Source of the DNA: Acridotheres tristis
Lineage: Eukaryota > Chordata > Aves > Passeriformes > Sturnidae
Reading direction: 5' to 3'
NCBI GenBank assembly: GCA_037013685.1
Contig: CM072897.1
Location: forward strand, 21,650,143-21,714,142
DNA length: 64,000 nucleotides
Shown here: one piece after another, positions 42,421 to 56,644 of the stretch
Position numbering within the stretch: the stretch's first letter is position 1
Layout: every line of letters starts with the position of its first letter
Translations under genes and position numbers: made by a program
The notes under the pieces: generated by a model
Told to the model about the DNA's origin: nothing
The model's database searches: none
Seen by the model: only the letters and a program-made list of their open reading frames with translations

Positions 42421-43090
42421 GGGTGGGACACCCCCGGGACAGGTCGGGGCGACACGTGGGAGGTGTGCGGGGACAGATGCGGCATATGCGGCACATGCGT
42501 GCTGTGTAAGGAACGTGTCTGCGTTGTGGGGACACATAGGGGACGCGCACGGAACACGTCGAGAGCACCCGTGGGACGTGGGACACGCAGGGGACACGCG
42601 GGACACATCAGGTGTACTTGTGGGGGGTGCGTGGGACGCATAGGGCGCACAAGGGACACACGTGCGACGTGGGGACGCCCGTCACACACATGGGGGATGC
42701 GGAGACACGCAGCGGACATTCATGGGATACGCTGGGGGCATGTGTGAGACGTGGGAACACACTGGAGACACAGAACATGTCAGGGGTGCACGTGGGGATT
42801 AATGGGGACACACAGGATACAGGGACACACACTGGAGACCAGCAGGGCACACGCTGGGAGCATATGTGAGGGTTTGCATGGGACACAGAGGGGACATGTG
42901 GGACGTGGGAGACACAGGGCACGCGCAGGACACGCAGAATGCACAGAAGGGACATTGGAACGTGCGGGGCTCAAGTAGGGGAGAGCGCACAGAGGGAATG
43001 TGGGGCACAGGATGGCAGAGACGCGCAGGGGACACGGGAGTCACGGGAAAGTCGGAGGGGACCTGCACGGGGACACTCAGGAGATAGGAC
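42415..43090. repeat. Degenerate GGGACACG-type minisatellite
   Basis: About 675 bases built from variants of ggGACACg(t/c)gG with interspersed cgtgggacg and catgtgggac words. There is no fixed long period, but a word of roughly 8-12 bases recurs dozens of times. It begins about 165 bases upstream of the MCRIP2 start codon and separates that promoter from the tRNA/METTL26 side. Confidence 0.8.
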
Positions 43091-44061
43091 ACCGGAGCCA
43101 CTGCACAACAGTGGCAGATAGGGGTCATTCCTGGGACACAAAGCACAAAGTAGGGGGTGCAGAAGCAGGGGCTGAGGTGCTCCCCCTTACAAGGGGACAG
43201 CGCTGTGGCTGCACATCCCATGACCAGCGGAGGAAGCGGGAGTGGGCAGCCGTGTCCCGACCAGCACGGTGACCTTTGGAGCGGGGAGGTCCCGCCAAGG
43301 TGTCCCCACGTGGCAGGAGGTGCAGACCCAGGATATGACCCTGAGCAGGTCCCCGGCCACCCCGCAGCGTCCACCGGCCACTCCTGGGTCTGGCGACAGC
43401 ACTCAGAGTTTTGGGGAGAGATCGTGTGACAAACACACTGGGGACTCTGGGAGGCTCCAGCCTGGCTCCAGGGGCTGCAAAGCCACCCCACGAGGGTGAC
43501 CTTTGCCTTTCCGCCACGTTGCCACGGTACTGGCCGGGGAGGGAGGGCTGCAGGCGGGTACCTCCCATAAAAACCCAGCGGAGCCTGGCCCTGGTCGGTA
43601 ACAGGCACGCGTGGACCCTTCGCGGGTGCGCATCCACTGCTGTCACCCCCAACCTTATTACTGTGCCTAAATACAATCCTGACCCCCAGGATGTCACCAC
43701 TGGCTGCCATCCGCCCTGTCACGTGCTGGGGACTGTGCCTCAGTTTTCCCCGGACCTGCCCGAGGTTTCTAAGTGGCTGTTGGCGCATCCCTGAGCTTTT
43801 CCATGCTTGGAAGGGCTGAAGCCCTAATCCTTGAGCTCCAGATGGATCCCTCCAGACCTCCATCACCAGTGACAGCTGTCGCGGAAAGGGTAGGTGGGGT
43901 CCACCCTCACCCCCATTTTCCCGGGGTGTCCGGGCAAAGCCTCAGTTTGCTTCTTTCAGGGGGTGCCGGTGCATGGCGGAGCAGCAGCAGCACCCGGGCC
44001 GGGGTCCCCGCAGGGCCCGAGGGCAGCTCCGAGGGGCAGCGGGGCAGAAACACTGTCAGCT

Positions 44062-46815
<2,754 letters not shown>

Positions 46816-47154
46816 CCTGCCCTGACAGCAATGCCAGCGCCTCCCGGCACTGCTCTCCCCACTGATACCTCCTGCAGGGGTGTCACTGTCCCACCATGGC
46901 TGCCACTGGGGCTGAGGACAGCAGTGATGGGACAGACTCACCGCAGCCGGGGCTGACTTGGCTGGGGGGGGTCCATCTCCCCTGGTGCCTTTGGGACCTC
47001 CTTTGCAGTGAGGAGCCTGGACCACAGGACCCAGCACAGCTGCCATGGGAGGAAACAACATCCGTGGGCATCATTGCTCAGTTTCCTTGGAGGATGCTGT
47101 TCTGATGGTGTCCTCCTTCCACCCCCTCCCCAGGACTGTGCTGCTGTCCCCTCC

Positions 47155-47160
47155 AATAAA
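47155..47160 (+). promoter_or_regulatory. Polyadenylation signal of METTL26
   Basis: AATAAA about 340 bases after the METTL26 stop codon at 46813-46815, followed by a GT-rich element (ctctgtggctttgcc). The WFIKKN1 stop codon on the other strand is only 444 bases further on, so the two 3' UTRs nearly meet. Confidence 0.75.
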
Positions 47161-47603
47161 CTCTGTGGCTTTGCCCTCCACACCCCAGCAGCTCCTTGAT
47201 GTTTTCAGCACAAACACTGGGGGTGGGGATGTCCTCAGTTCCACCTCCAGCACCAACAAAACGGTCAGATCCAGAACCAGGGGTGTTACACTAGGCCCAG
47301 AGGCTTTGGTGAGGTGGGAAAATTTTATGAGTGGGGTGGTCCTGGCAGATCTCCCACCCCTCTGCAACCCAACCCACTTCTCTATTGCTCCTGGACAGGC
47401 TGGGGGGGATCACACGATGCGGGGAACATGCGGCAGATAAATTACAGTGGAGGTGGGAGCTGCTCTGGGGCTCAGCATGGGGTTGGGGGGAACTACGTGA
47501 CAGCGGTGACCTATAGACACAGGCACTGGTGCGGGGGCTCCCTCAGGCTGCCCCCTCCATGATGTGTCTGCAGCTCCCCCCGTCGGCACCTCCTGGCTCT
47601 CCC

Positions 47604-50143
47604 CTAGTCCTGGAAGCGGTTCAGGAGGTCGCAGGTTTTCTTCTCCATCAGCTCGTAGATCTTCTTCACCCGTTTGTCGTTGGCCGCCCGGACGTAGCTG
47701 CTGGGGTCCAGCGTGGCCATTCCGTCGTGCACCTCGCCCATGATGATCAGGGGCCCGTCCTCCGCCGTCATGTTGGGGCAGGGGCAGCTCCAGTCCATGT
47801 CGGTCAAGGTCACCTCCAGGTACTTGATGTTGAAGAACTTGAGGCCCATCTTCTCATCCTTGAGGACGTCCTCGAGGGCGAAGCGGGCTATGCCGGAGTC
47901 CTGGTCCTCCACGATCTCCATGAGCCGCCCCACGATGGCGAAGTCGCTGCGGCAGAGGCTCAGCACCATCTTGCTCTTCAGGCGGCAGGCCTTGCACTGC
48001 AGGCTCTTGGGGAAGGGGCACACGTCCTCGCACGTCTCCTTGCTCTCAAAGTTGTTGGTGTTGCCCTCGCAGCCGCCGTACACGAAGGAGTGGCACTGCT
48101 TCAGCAGATGGTTGTAGGCCCAGCGCGGCTCCCAGTTCTGGCAGGGCCCCTGCACCATGGGCAGGAGGCAGGTGGGGCGGGCGCTGCCCAGGCAGGCGGC
48201 TCGGCACTCCTCGTACGTCTCAAAGTGGTTCCTGTTGGCCCCGCAGCCGCCGTAGCGGAAGGTGAGGCAGGAGCCCTGCTTGGCATCGAAATGCCAGCGC
48301 ACCTCCGTGGCCTCGCAGCGCCGTCGGTCCGGCTCCTTCAGGCACTCGGCGCTGGGGAAGGGCTGGGGGCTGCCGGTGCGCGGGGTCCCCCCCGGCTCCC
48401 TCCTGACCACCGACAGCGGGAAGTCGGCGCGGAGCAGCCCGGCGGCGTTGCGGGCCGTGCAGGTGTAGATGCCGGCGTCCTCGTGGCGGGCGTTGTAGAT
48501 GACCAGCTGGCCGATATTGGTGACCACCACGTTGCCGTACATCTGGTCCGGCCGCATGATGAAGTTTTCCTCCCGCTCGCTCTGCTTCTCCCAGGTGATG
48601 TCGGGCTGCGGGCGGCCGCTCACGTCGCAGCGGAAGCTGACGGTGCCGCCTGCGCGCACGGACTGGTGGAAGGGGTTGGTGTAGAGGGCGGGGGGCACCG
48701 GCACCTCGGGGCCGGCCCCTGGCGTGGGTCGCGCCGTGGTCTCCTGCGGCACGGGGCTGGTGTCGGGCCAGGTGAAGATGTGCTTGCAGGGCACGGTGGT
48801 GAGGCGGGTGCCGCGCAGACACGCCTCGGCGTCCATGTAGCACTTGTTGTAGTAGGTGAGGCCGTCGGAGGCGCAAGTGAAGTTGGGCTCTTTCTCGCAG
48901 CGGTCTTTGCACTTGCAGACGGGCTGCCCGTCCCAGATGTCGCAGTCGGAGCCCTGCTGCGCGCACACGAAGCTCTCGCAGGAGGCGGCGGGCGCCAGAG
49001 CCAGCGCCGGAACGCTGCCGTCGGCAAAGCGCGCGGCCACGCAGCTCCGCAGCCCACACACGTTGGTGCAGCATTTCTCAAAGTCTTCACAGTCCTGGTC
49101 GGGGAGGGAGAAGAGATTGCGGGGGGGTGGGGGGGTTGGAGGCCACCGCTGGGCTGGGGCTGTGGGTGCTGTTCCCACCCCGGGGGACTTTGGGGAGGGC
49201 AGGTGTCCCCCGCGCAGCCCTGTGCACCTTCAGCATCGCTGGGCTCCGGGTGAGAGCCAGACCTCCCCGGCGCAGCTGTGCCAGCCCCAGCCCACCCTCA
49301 GCACCCCCAGGATTTGGGGTGCACCTTAGTGATGATGCTCCCTTCACCACAGCAGAGAACAACTTGCCCTTCTCAGCTTTTGCTGGCCAAGGGGAGGCAG
49401 AACTCATACAGATGAATTGTGAAAGTCTCCCCTCTGGGTTCAGACAGCCCTAACCAGAATGGGGTTGCCCCTGCTCAGCCTGGTGGAGCTCAAAGCCAAG
49501 GCTCTATGGAATGGACAGCTCGGTCCATGGGTGGGCTCCAGCCCTCAGGGGAAAGTTGGGAGAGGATTCTGTCCTCGGCTTGATGGGGTCCGTGTCCCAG
49601 TACACCCATTCCCTTCATCCCAGCCAGCCCTTTGACAGGGTGCACGAGGAGGGTGGTCTGACCATGGGACAGAGGGGGTGACGTGAGAGGGCAACAAGCA
49701 GTTTCTCTGCCTGTGGGGGACTGGAGAGCCCAGCAGACAGGAGGGGCTTAGGGGGAAAAGCTGCAGCAGGGCTGAGCCCGTTGCACGGAAACAACTGAAC
49801 CGGCTGTGCCGTCCGGCACAGGACCCGCACCCCAAAGCATCTTCTCTGGGGACCTGGGGATGGCCCCCAAACCCTGTTACCGCCCGCCGCCTCCCGTAGC
49901 CCCCTCGCTCACCTGGTCGGCCTGGCACTCCCGCTCGCAGGTGCTCTGGGCGTCCACCCATAGGTTGGGGTTCAGCTGGTTGGGGCAGACGCCCAGGTGC
50001 CGCATCCTTCCCGGCTGCAGGCTCAGCCCGGCCGCCGCCACCGCCAGCACGGGCAGGAACAGCGCGATGCCCACGGGGACCCGCTGCCGCCCGCCCGCAC
50101 GATGGCCCCGGGCCCCGCGCCCGCCTCTCCCACGAGGAGCCAT
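47604..50143 (-). CDS. WFIKKN1: WFIKKN1, secreted multi-domain protease-inhibitor-like GDF8/GDF11 binder
   Basis: Secreted protein whose mammalian relatives bind myostatin (GDF8) and GDF11. Two exons: 50143-49913 (77 residues) and 49094-47604 (496 residues), total 573; one GT-AG intron. An N-terminal basic stretch and hydrophobic segment (VGIALFLPVLAVAAAGL, about residues 24-40) form the signal sequence. Then come a WAP domain split by the intron (VCPNQLNPNLWVDAQSTC; CEDFEKCCTNVC), a follistatin/Kazal module (CKCKDRCEKEPNFTCASDG), an Ig domain (TVSFRCDVSGRPQPDITW), two Kunitz domains (YGGCGANRNHFETYEEC; YGGCEGNTNNFESKETC) and a C-terminal netrin-like domain ending LLNRFQD. Every expected cysteine framework looks intact. 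Kunitz 2 has Gln at P1 (GPCQNW) where basic residues occur in human. WFIKKN2 is excluded by the C-terminus and neighbours. Confidence 0.95.
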
Positions 50144-50420
50144 CGGGCCACCCCGCGCCGCCGGCCTGGCTGGCTGACGAGGGCTCGGGATAAATCACAT
50201 TCAGGACGGACGGGATGAGGGAGAAGGCGGGCGGGCGGGGGGACAAAGAGGAGGAGGAGAGGACCAAACCTCTGTCCTTCAGCACTCCCGGCGCCCGCCG
50301 GACCACCGGCGATGCCGCCCGCTGCCTCCATCCATCGCGCCGCTCGGCTCTCGGGGCGCCAGGGACACGGCGGCAGTGGCGGGTGTCTCCCGGGGCTCAG
50401 TCCATCCCCGGCACGGCCAG
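49870..50420 (-). promoter_or_regulatory. WFIKKN1: CpG-rich promoter and first exon of WFIKKN1
   Basis: GC-dense sequence around the start codon at 50143, including the signal-peptide exon. The 5' UTR end is not defined. Long minus-strand frames in this segment other than the exon frame are compositional. Confidence 0.65.
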
Positions 50421-53400
50421 CGGGGCGAGTGGGGTGGAAGGGGAGGACGGGAAGGTTGTAATCTGAATCCCCTCCCTTCCCACTGATGTTTCTGGGTGTT
50501 TGGAATGGGAAAGGCGCTGACCTCAGCCTCTAACCCCGGCGAGCCCGGCGATCCCTGGGCAAACACGGGGGGAGATCAAAGGGAGAATTCAGAAAGTCTC
50601 CAAAGAGGGAGAGTGAAAGGGGAGGGGGGGGGGCACACAAAAACCCGCCCGGCCCACGGAGCCGAATTCCTGCAGGATGAGAAAACAGCCGGAGCCTGCG
50701 GTCCCATCGGACGGGGCGCCCGGCGGGAGGTACGCGGAGCCCACGCTGCGGACCCGGCTGGCCCGGGAGTCCCTCACCCCGCACCGCATCTCTGGGCACC
50801 CACCGGCACCGGAGCCGAAGGTGCCGGGAGCGGGACACCGGCACGGACCCATCCCCGCTTTCCAGCCCGCATCCCACCAGTGCCGTGCTGCTGGCACTGG
50901 ACCGTGTCTCGCCTGGCGGGATGGGTGCCCACCCAGCCCCCCTGGAGGGGCTCCCCCAGCCCCCTGGGGCTCTCAGCCCTCCCTCCCCGATGATTTACAA
51001 CCAGGATGTCTCCTGAGCCACACCAGACCCCGGCACATTGTGCTTGGGCTCAACCAGCACATCCCACACCAGCCCCGAGCTGGCAGGAGCCGTCCCCGGC
51101 TCCCCGGCCAGATCCCCCTAATCCCCGATGGAGACTGACCTGCAGCAGGAACATTTCATGGCATTTTGGGAGCATTAACTCTTCCAGCTCTGGTGAGAGC
51201 CTCAGCCCTGAGGGGGTCTGCAGCCCCTGTGAAACAGCAAACCCGAGGGCGTTTTGCCCCGGGGAGCAGCTCAGCCCCTCCAGTCTCTCCTCTTGGGGAG
51301 CAGGTAGGGGATGGGACAAAAAGGGCTCAATTTTTTTTTTTTTTTTTTTTTTTTGAGGGGATTGGAGTGGGGGCATCCAACCCACCCACACTCCAGAGCT
51401 TCTTTTGTGTGAAATGGTTCGGTGCTCCCCCAGTCTGTCGCTCTTTGGGGAAGCCCTTTTGCCCCAGACCAGGTAATTTGAGGGACCCTCAACACCCCCA
51501 CACTGATGTGAACAGGGTGCAGCCACAATGCTCTGGCACGGTGATCTCCAGCCAGGAGCAATGACACAGTGCTGTGGATAGCCACTGCTCCTGCCACTTC
51601 CCTGCCCAAGCCAGCACATGGCTGCACTGCTGCTGGCTCTGGGCTTCCCATGGCGATTCTGGGGCTCCCCGGGGCCCAAAACCCCAAAGTACAGTCAGGT
51701 CTGTCACCAGCCGGCCATGAACAGGCATGGAGGGCTGGAGCATGTCCCATGGCTGTGCTCTGAATCCTGTTCCACAGCCAAGCAGCCACCCAAGGGCCCA
51801 TCCAGCTGTGGATGCTGAGGGAAGATTACGCTGCCCTAGGACACTCATGGGGAGGCTGATGTTTTGCAAACAGAGAATTGCATCAGGATTGCTCAGCCAG
51901 GAGCTGCCAGGGCCTGTACCCTGCAAGCCCTGGCAGCCTAAAACCCCCAGACCCACCCAGCTAGCCCTACCTGCTGCCTGGAGTTCCCCGATCCACAAAC
52001 CCACAAACTCCAGCTGGGAAGCAACGTGGCAGATGCGTGGCACCTTGGTCCCCAGGGATGCAACCCAGAGGCATAGGGCCACTCTGGGGCGTCCCATGGT
52101 CCTTCCAGGGGGGCTGGTGCAGGAGGGAAGGGGGAACAAGCCCAGCTTCTGCCCATACCTATGGCTGGGCTCCGTGTAGTCACAGCACAATGCCAGTGCC
52201 AGGGTCGGGGTGGGTTCTTGCCCCACTGCCCCTTTCCAGACCCAGAGGAGCAGCTCCAGAAGGTGGCGTGTGTCTGCACGGACAAGTGAGGAACGTTCAC
52301 CTCAGTGGTGCAAGGCTGGATGGAGGAATGGCAGCTGCTGTATGGCCAGAAAAGCAGCTCCTAACAACTGGAGATCCTCACCCACACCTTGGGACCCCCA
52401 CCCAGCCTCTTCAGCTGAAGGTGAATGACAAAGCAACTCTTCCCACCCTGACCACGTCCACAGTAATTCCACCATCTCAACAATTCCAAACTGTTCACCT
52501 TCATGTATCCAGGCACCAACTGCACCCTAGAACAGTGATTTTTGGGGTCACTTTCAAAGATCCCAGACATAGATCGGGGTTTTACAGTTCATCCTCTCCC
52601 TCCAAGACAAGGATTTGGCTCAGCACCGTATCCTGGATGGAAGGGTGCCGTGCCACCTGTCCCTGCTCCCAGAACCTGCTGCACCCAGTGGGCTCCTGCC
52701 CCTCCAATACACCCATGGGAAGCTGCAACCCCTACTTTCAAGCATCTTGCAGCTGCATGAAGGTCACCACCTCCTCCCAGACTGCGTGGGACAGTGGGAC
52801 CAACCCAAGAAACATCACATCAGAAAGGTGGATGTAGAGAAACACACTCAGTGACCAAAGCCCTGAATCATCGCAGAGCAACCTGCTCCCTCCTCCTCCT
52901 TCCTCCAAGGAGCAGGGAGCCTTGAAGCTCTCCCAGGCTTCCCAGCCCGCTCAGGCTGTGCAGTGTTTTCCTGCCCTGCTCTTCCCAGGCAGACAGCTGC
53001 GGCCCCGCAGCCCCCGCTGCTCCGCCCTAATGGGCTCCGGCTGTCCCAACCCCACCTGAAACCACACACAGCCTTTGTTTCGGCCCTGGGAGAGGGAACA
53101 GACACTTCCAGAACCCCCTGAAGAAAAAGAGGAAAAAAAAAACCGGCTGTGTGACTCTTCCCTGACCAGGCTTTCACCTTAGCTCCAGGGTTTTCCAGGC
53201 TGCAGACACGATCTCATTTCCCCCTACCCCCTCCCACCCCCAGCAATTACTACTTAAGCTGTTAAAACAAGTGTGGCCAGTCTGGTACGAAGCGGAAAAT
53301 CTGATCCTAGGGAAGTGAGAAGGCAGGGGAAAAGGGAGGTCAAGAGGAGGTGGGAGAAGAGGATCAGACAAGAAGTCTCCCCCCATCCCAGGATCAAATC

Positions 53401-53985
53401 CCCCTTCTCCGGGGTTCCTGGTGCCTCCAAAGGCCACCCGGGTGTGCCACTGGTGCTCTGAGCTCCCTGCAGCATCTTCTCCCTTTCAATCCCGTTTGTC
53501 CCAGGATGGCTTCCAGCTTGCTCCAGTCTGGGTGACTGCTGCCACTGCACTCGCTGCTCCCCCGGGATCACCCAGACCCAAAGAAGGGATTTAGGGTTTG
53601 ACTGTACTTGTCCCGTCCCTGTGGAGCAGGGACTAGGCAAACTGCAGAGCCTGGCTTCCTCCAGCCACGTACAGGACCAACCCTGTTGGAGATGAGTTTG
53701 TGTTTTCTTAGGGCTCCACTACCCCAAATCAGCGGTCCCGTGAGAATCGAGAACAGATTTATCTTCCACATCTACAGGAAAGGAATCACGGCTCCCCAGA
53801 AAATGTAATTCAAGCTATTGTGTGGAAGACCTGGAAATGGGAATATACACCTGTACCACAAACAGTCACAAATCCCCAGGCATGGGCAAAACCACCACCT
53901 TTTTCACCTTCTAACCTCTTCCCAGCCCACACAAAAAAGGGTACAACGTCTCCTCTTTTCAATTGGTAGTTCAAAACAAACAAAA
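50421..53985. other. Intergenic region between WFIKKN1 and RAB40C
   Basis: I see no exon, RNA gene or recognised repeat apart from the T homopolymer at 51331-51354. The first 600 bases are still GC-rich and may hold WFIKKN1 regulatory sequence. Open frames here are short and unconvincing. Confidence 0.6.
51331..51354. repeat. Poly(T) run of 24
   Basis: An uninterrupted run of 24 T followed by gagggg. No retrocopied gene is recognised next to it on the minus strand, where it would be a poly(A) tail. Confidence 0.9.
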
Positions 53986-53989
53986 AGAC

Positions 53990-56644
53990 TTTAATTTATA
54001 CAAAACCAAACCATGTAGAATCAGTTAAACAACACTGACTGTACAAAGGAATAAAAAAATAAAAGGATAGTCCAAAAAAACCCAACTCAGGAATGGTACA
54101 AGTGTTGGAGAGCAGCTACAGACTAGTGTTGACATCAGATGAAAGAATCTTTTCCTTTTAAATTAAAAAATAAAAAAATTTGTTGCTGGGCAATCACTCC
54201 AGGGAAATCTTCCATCCCCACTCCAGACAGGATCTGTGAGACTTTACAGGGTGACAAAACCTAAACCAACCACAGGGAAACGGCGTGAGAAGGTGGCACA
54301 CGTGGCACAATCAAACCAAAGCAGAGGTCCGGTGAGTTTTGAGACATGCAGCAGCTTGGTGATTTCAGGAAGGATCCCTTTATCCCTCTTGTTGCACACA
54401 CCGGCGCCGGGGCCCCGTGGTGCCCGGGGGCGATTCCCGGGAGGAGCCTCTGCTGGCGGTGCCCGTCACCTGTTGGCCGTATATCCCTGCGCTGCTGAGC
54501 CAGCGATTGTCTTCGGCTGTGTGTTAAGTGATGGGAAACAGGTGCCAGCCATCCCAGACAGGTTCTCCAAATCCCCCGGCCTTCGTGCCACCGGCACGGC
54601 CCGGCTGCAGCTTTGCTCTTGAGCCAAAGCACCCCTTCAAAGGATTCCTCTCCCCCTCCACCTGCCTGGGGTTTAATTCTGTCCTCGCTCACTTGAGCTG
54701 GGTGATAAAGCATGAGAGAGCCGAGCCAAGAGACCTGCCCGTGCTGTGCTCTGCAGAGAGGGGAGGGGGAAGCCTCTGGCACCTCCCAGGTCGGCTGTGG
54801 AGCAAGGGAAGCGATGTCCCCACTGGGGGACGTGTCCCTCCTGTCCCTGCTGCCTGGACACAGTGGGTCCGTCGGCCGTGCGGGAGCTGCAGCGGCTTCA
54901 TTCTGTCCATGCAGTGCCCCAGGCTGCCTGGAAAGGGGAGCAGAGCAGGATGATCCCAGGGGGACATGGCAGCACTGTACACTTCACTTGCTACCACGTT
55001 ACAATCTACACACCCTGGCCACCTATGAGAACCTGTCACCACAGCCCAGCCCTACTGCCAGGCTGCCTTAGCTTCTGGGTTAAGGGCTGGGTGCTATTTC
55101 TCAGTTTCCAGGTAAATTTCCAGCACAGGATAGCTGTGGAACAAAGCCAGGGAAGCAGGTGCACTTGCCTGACAGAAGGTCCATTCCAAGCTCTTGCTCT
55201 TCCAAGATCCAGGAGCCATCCCACAGAGCAAAGCAGCTGGATCTCCCGATCTCCTGGGATTGCCCCAAGAACCAAGTGATTTTGCCACTGAGGGACCTGG
55301 AGATTGCTGTTTCCCCACCCCAACCCTCCACCTTTCCAGTCCCTGCTCCTTCATGCTCCAGTGGGAAAACTGCTTCTGCCCTTTCCCACTTTCATCCAGG
55401 AGGAGTCACAGCAGCACGAGGTCAGGCAGCATCTTTGGGAAAGCAAAGCTGGAAGCAGTCAGGATCCAGGGGCTGTCCCATAGGGTGCTGTCATGGATGG
55501 AGGGCACTAGAAGTGATGGCTGAGACTTTGCAGCAATAAGGGACAAAATTCAGCATTTTTCCTCTGCTTTAGGCACAATGCTTCCACCCCATGCTCCCAA
55601 ACTGCCAACGCGAAAGCACAAAGTGAGCAAGGCATCAGTCTAACCCCAGACCTGCCTCTTCCTGCTGCCTGCCAAAACACTCCAACCCTCCAGGACCCTG
55701 GCCTCACCACTCTGCTTCTCCACGCACTGCCATCCCACCCTGCCTTCAGCACTCACAAGTTCTAGGGAATGATAGGAATAGAGCAGCTTGGGGCATGTTC
55801 CACACCAATTGTCCTTTCCTTCTGCACATGTAGTATTGAAAAACACCAGCACGAGTCCAGAGGTGAGGGAAAGTCTCTTAAAGCATTTATATGTTTTCAT
55901 TGAAAAATCCTCCACTTGTCCCCTTTGCTGACACTGGGAAAGTCAATCCAGTGCTTGTATTTACATGGCTGCATAAAATTTTCCCTGACTGCTTCTTAAA
56001 AAAAACCCTTAAAAAACAAGTGATATTTATATATATGTATAATATTTACATAAATAAGTGAAGGCAGCAAATGGAGCGCTGCCTTCCCCCTTCCAATTGG
56101 CCAACTCTTGCCTTGTTTTCTGTTTTTTTTGGCAACAGCAGGTTAACATCCTGGTGAAAACTGTCATTAGTCCCTGTTTCCTTTTCTTGTCTACATCCAA
56201 TGATCACTATTGCACCAGCAATCTGTTCAGGAGGCCAAGAGTTAAAGTTGCAGCACAGACTCTCCTTGCCTACTCCCTTAAGCCTCTCAATCTTCCATTA
56301 AATCCATTGCTCCATTGAGACTGGATGAGCTTTTTTTCCCCTTCCCCCCTCCCCAACCCGGCAGCTGCTGAATTTTCCACCCCAGGCCAAGAGGCAAAGC
56401 CCAAAGCATTCTTGGAGGGTCACTTGGCAGATCCTCTCCCCGCCAGCGCTGCGGGATCCAGCCGGCACCATGCTTCTTCCTATGCCAAGCCAAAACGTGA
56501 GCACATTCCTAACGCTCGTGCGTGCCATTGGAAAAGCAACCGCGGCCCATCCGAAAGGATCCAGTGGGAAAGGGTTCGGTGTGCAAACAGCTGTACATCG
56601 GTGGGTGGGTGTGGATCCGACACAAGCTCAGGGCGCCCATCCTG
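53990..56644 (-). other. RAB40C: RAB40C 3' UTR (inferred end)
   Basis: From the TAG at 56647-56645 the minus strand continues without coding match for about 2.65 kb to an ATTAAA signal (TTTAAT on + at 53990-53995) in AT-rich sequence. A UTR of this length fits what I recall of the mammalian gene. Alternative signals within the AT-rich part near 55980-56050 could give shorter transcripts. Confidence 0.5.

Noticed and set aside
41398..42747. 449-codon and 333-codon + strand frames over the MCRIP2 CpG island
   Set aside because: They run antisense to verified MCRIP2 exons 1 and 2 and are Arg/Pro/Gly-rich, as expected of stop-poor CpG-island DNA.
47529..49253. 574-codon + strand frame
   Set aside because: It is the antisense shadow of WFIKKN1 exon 2, which carries the real multi-domain protein on the minus strand.
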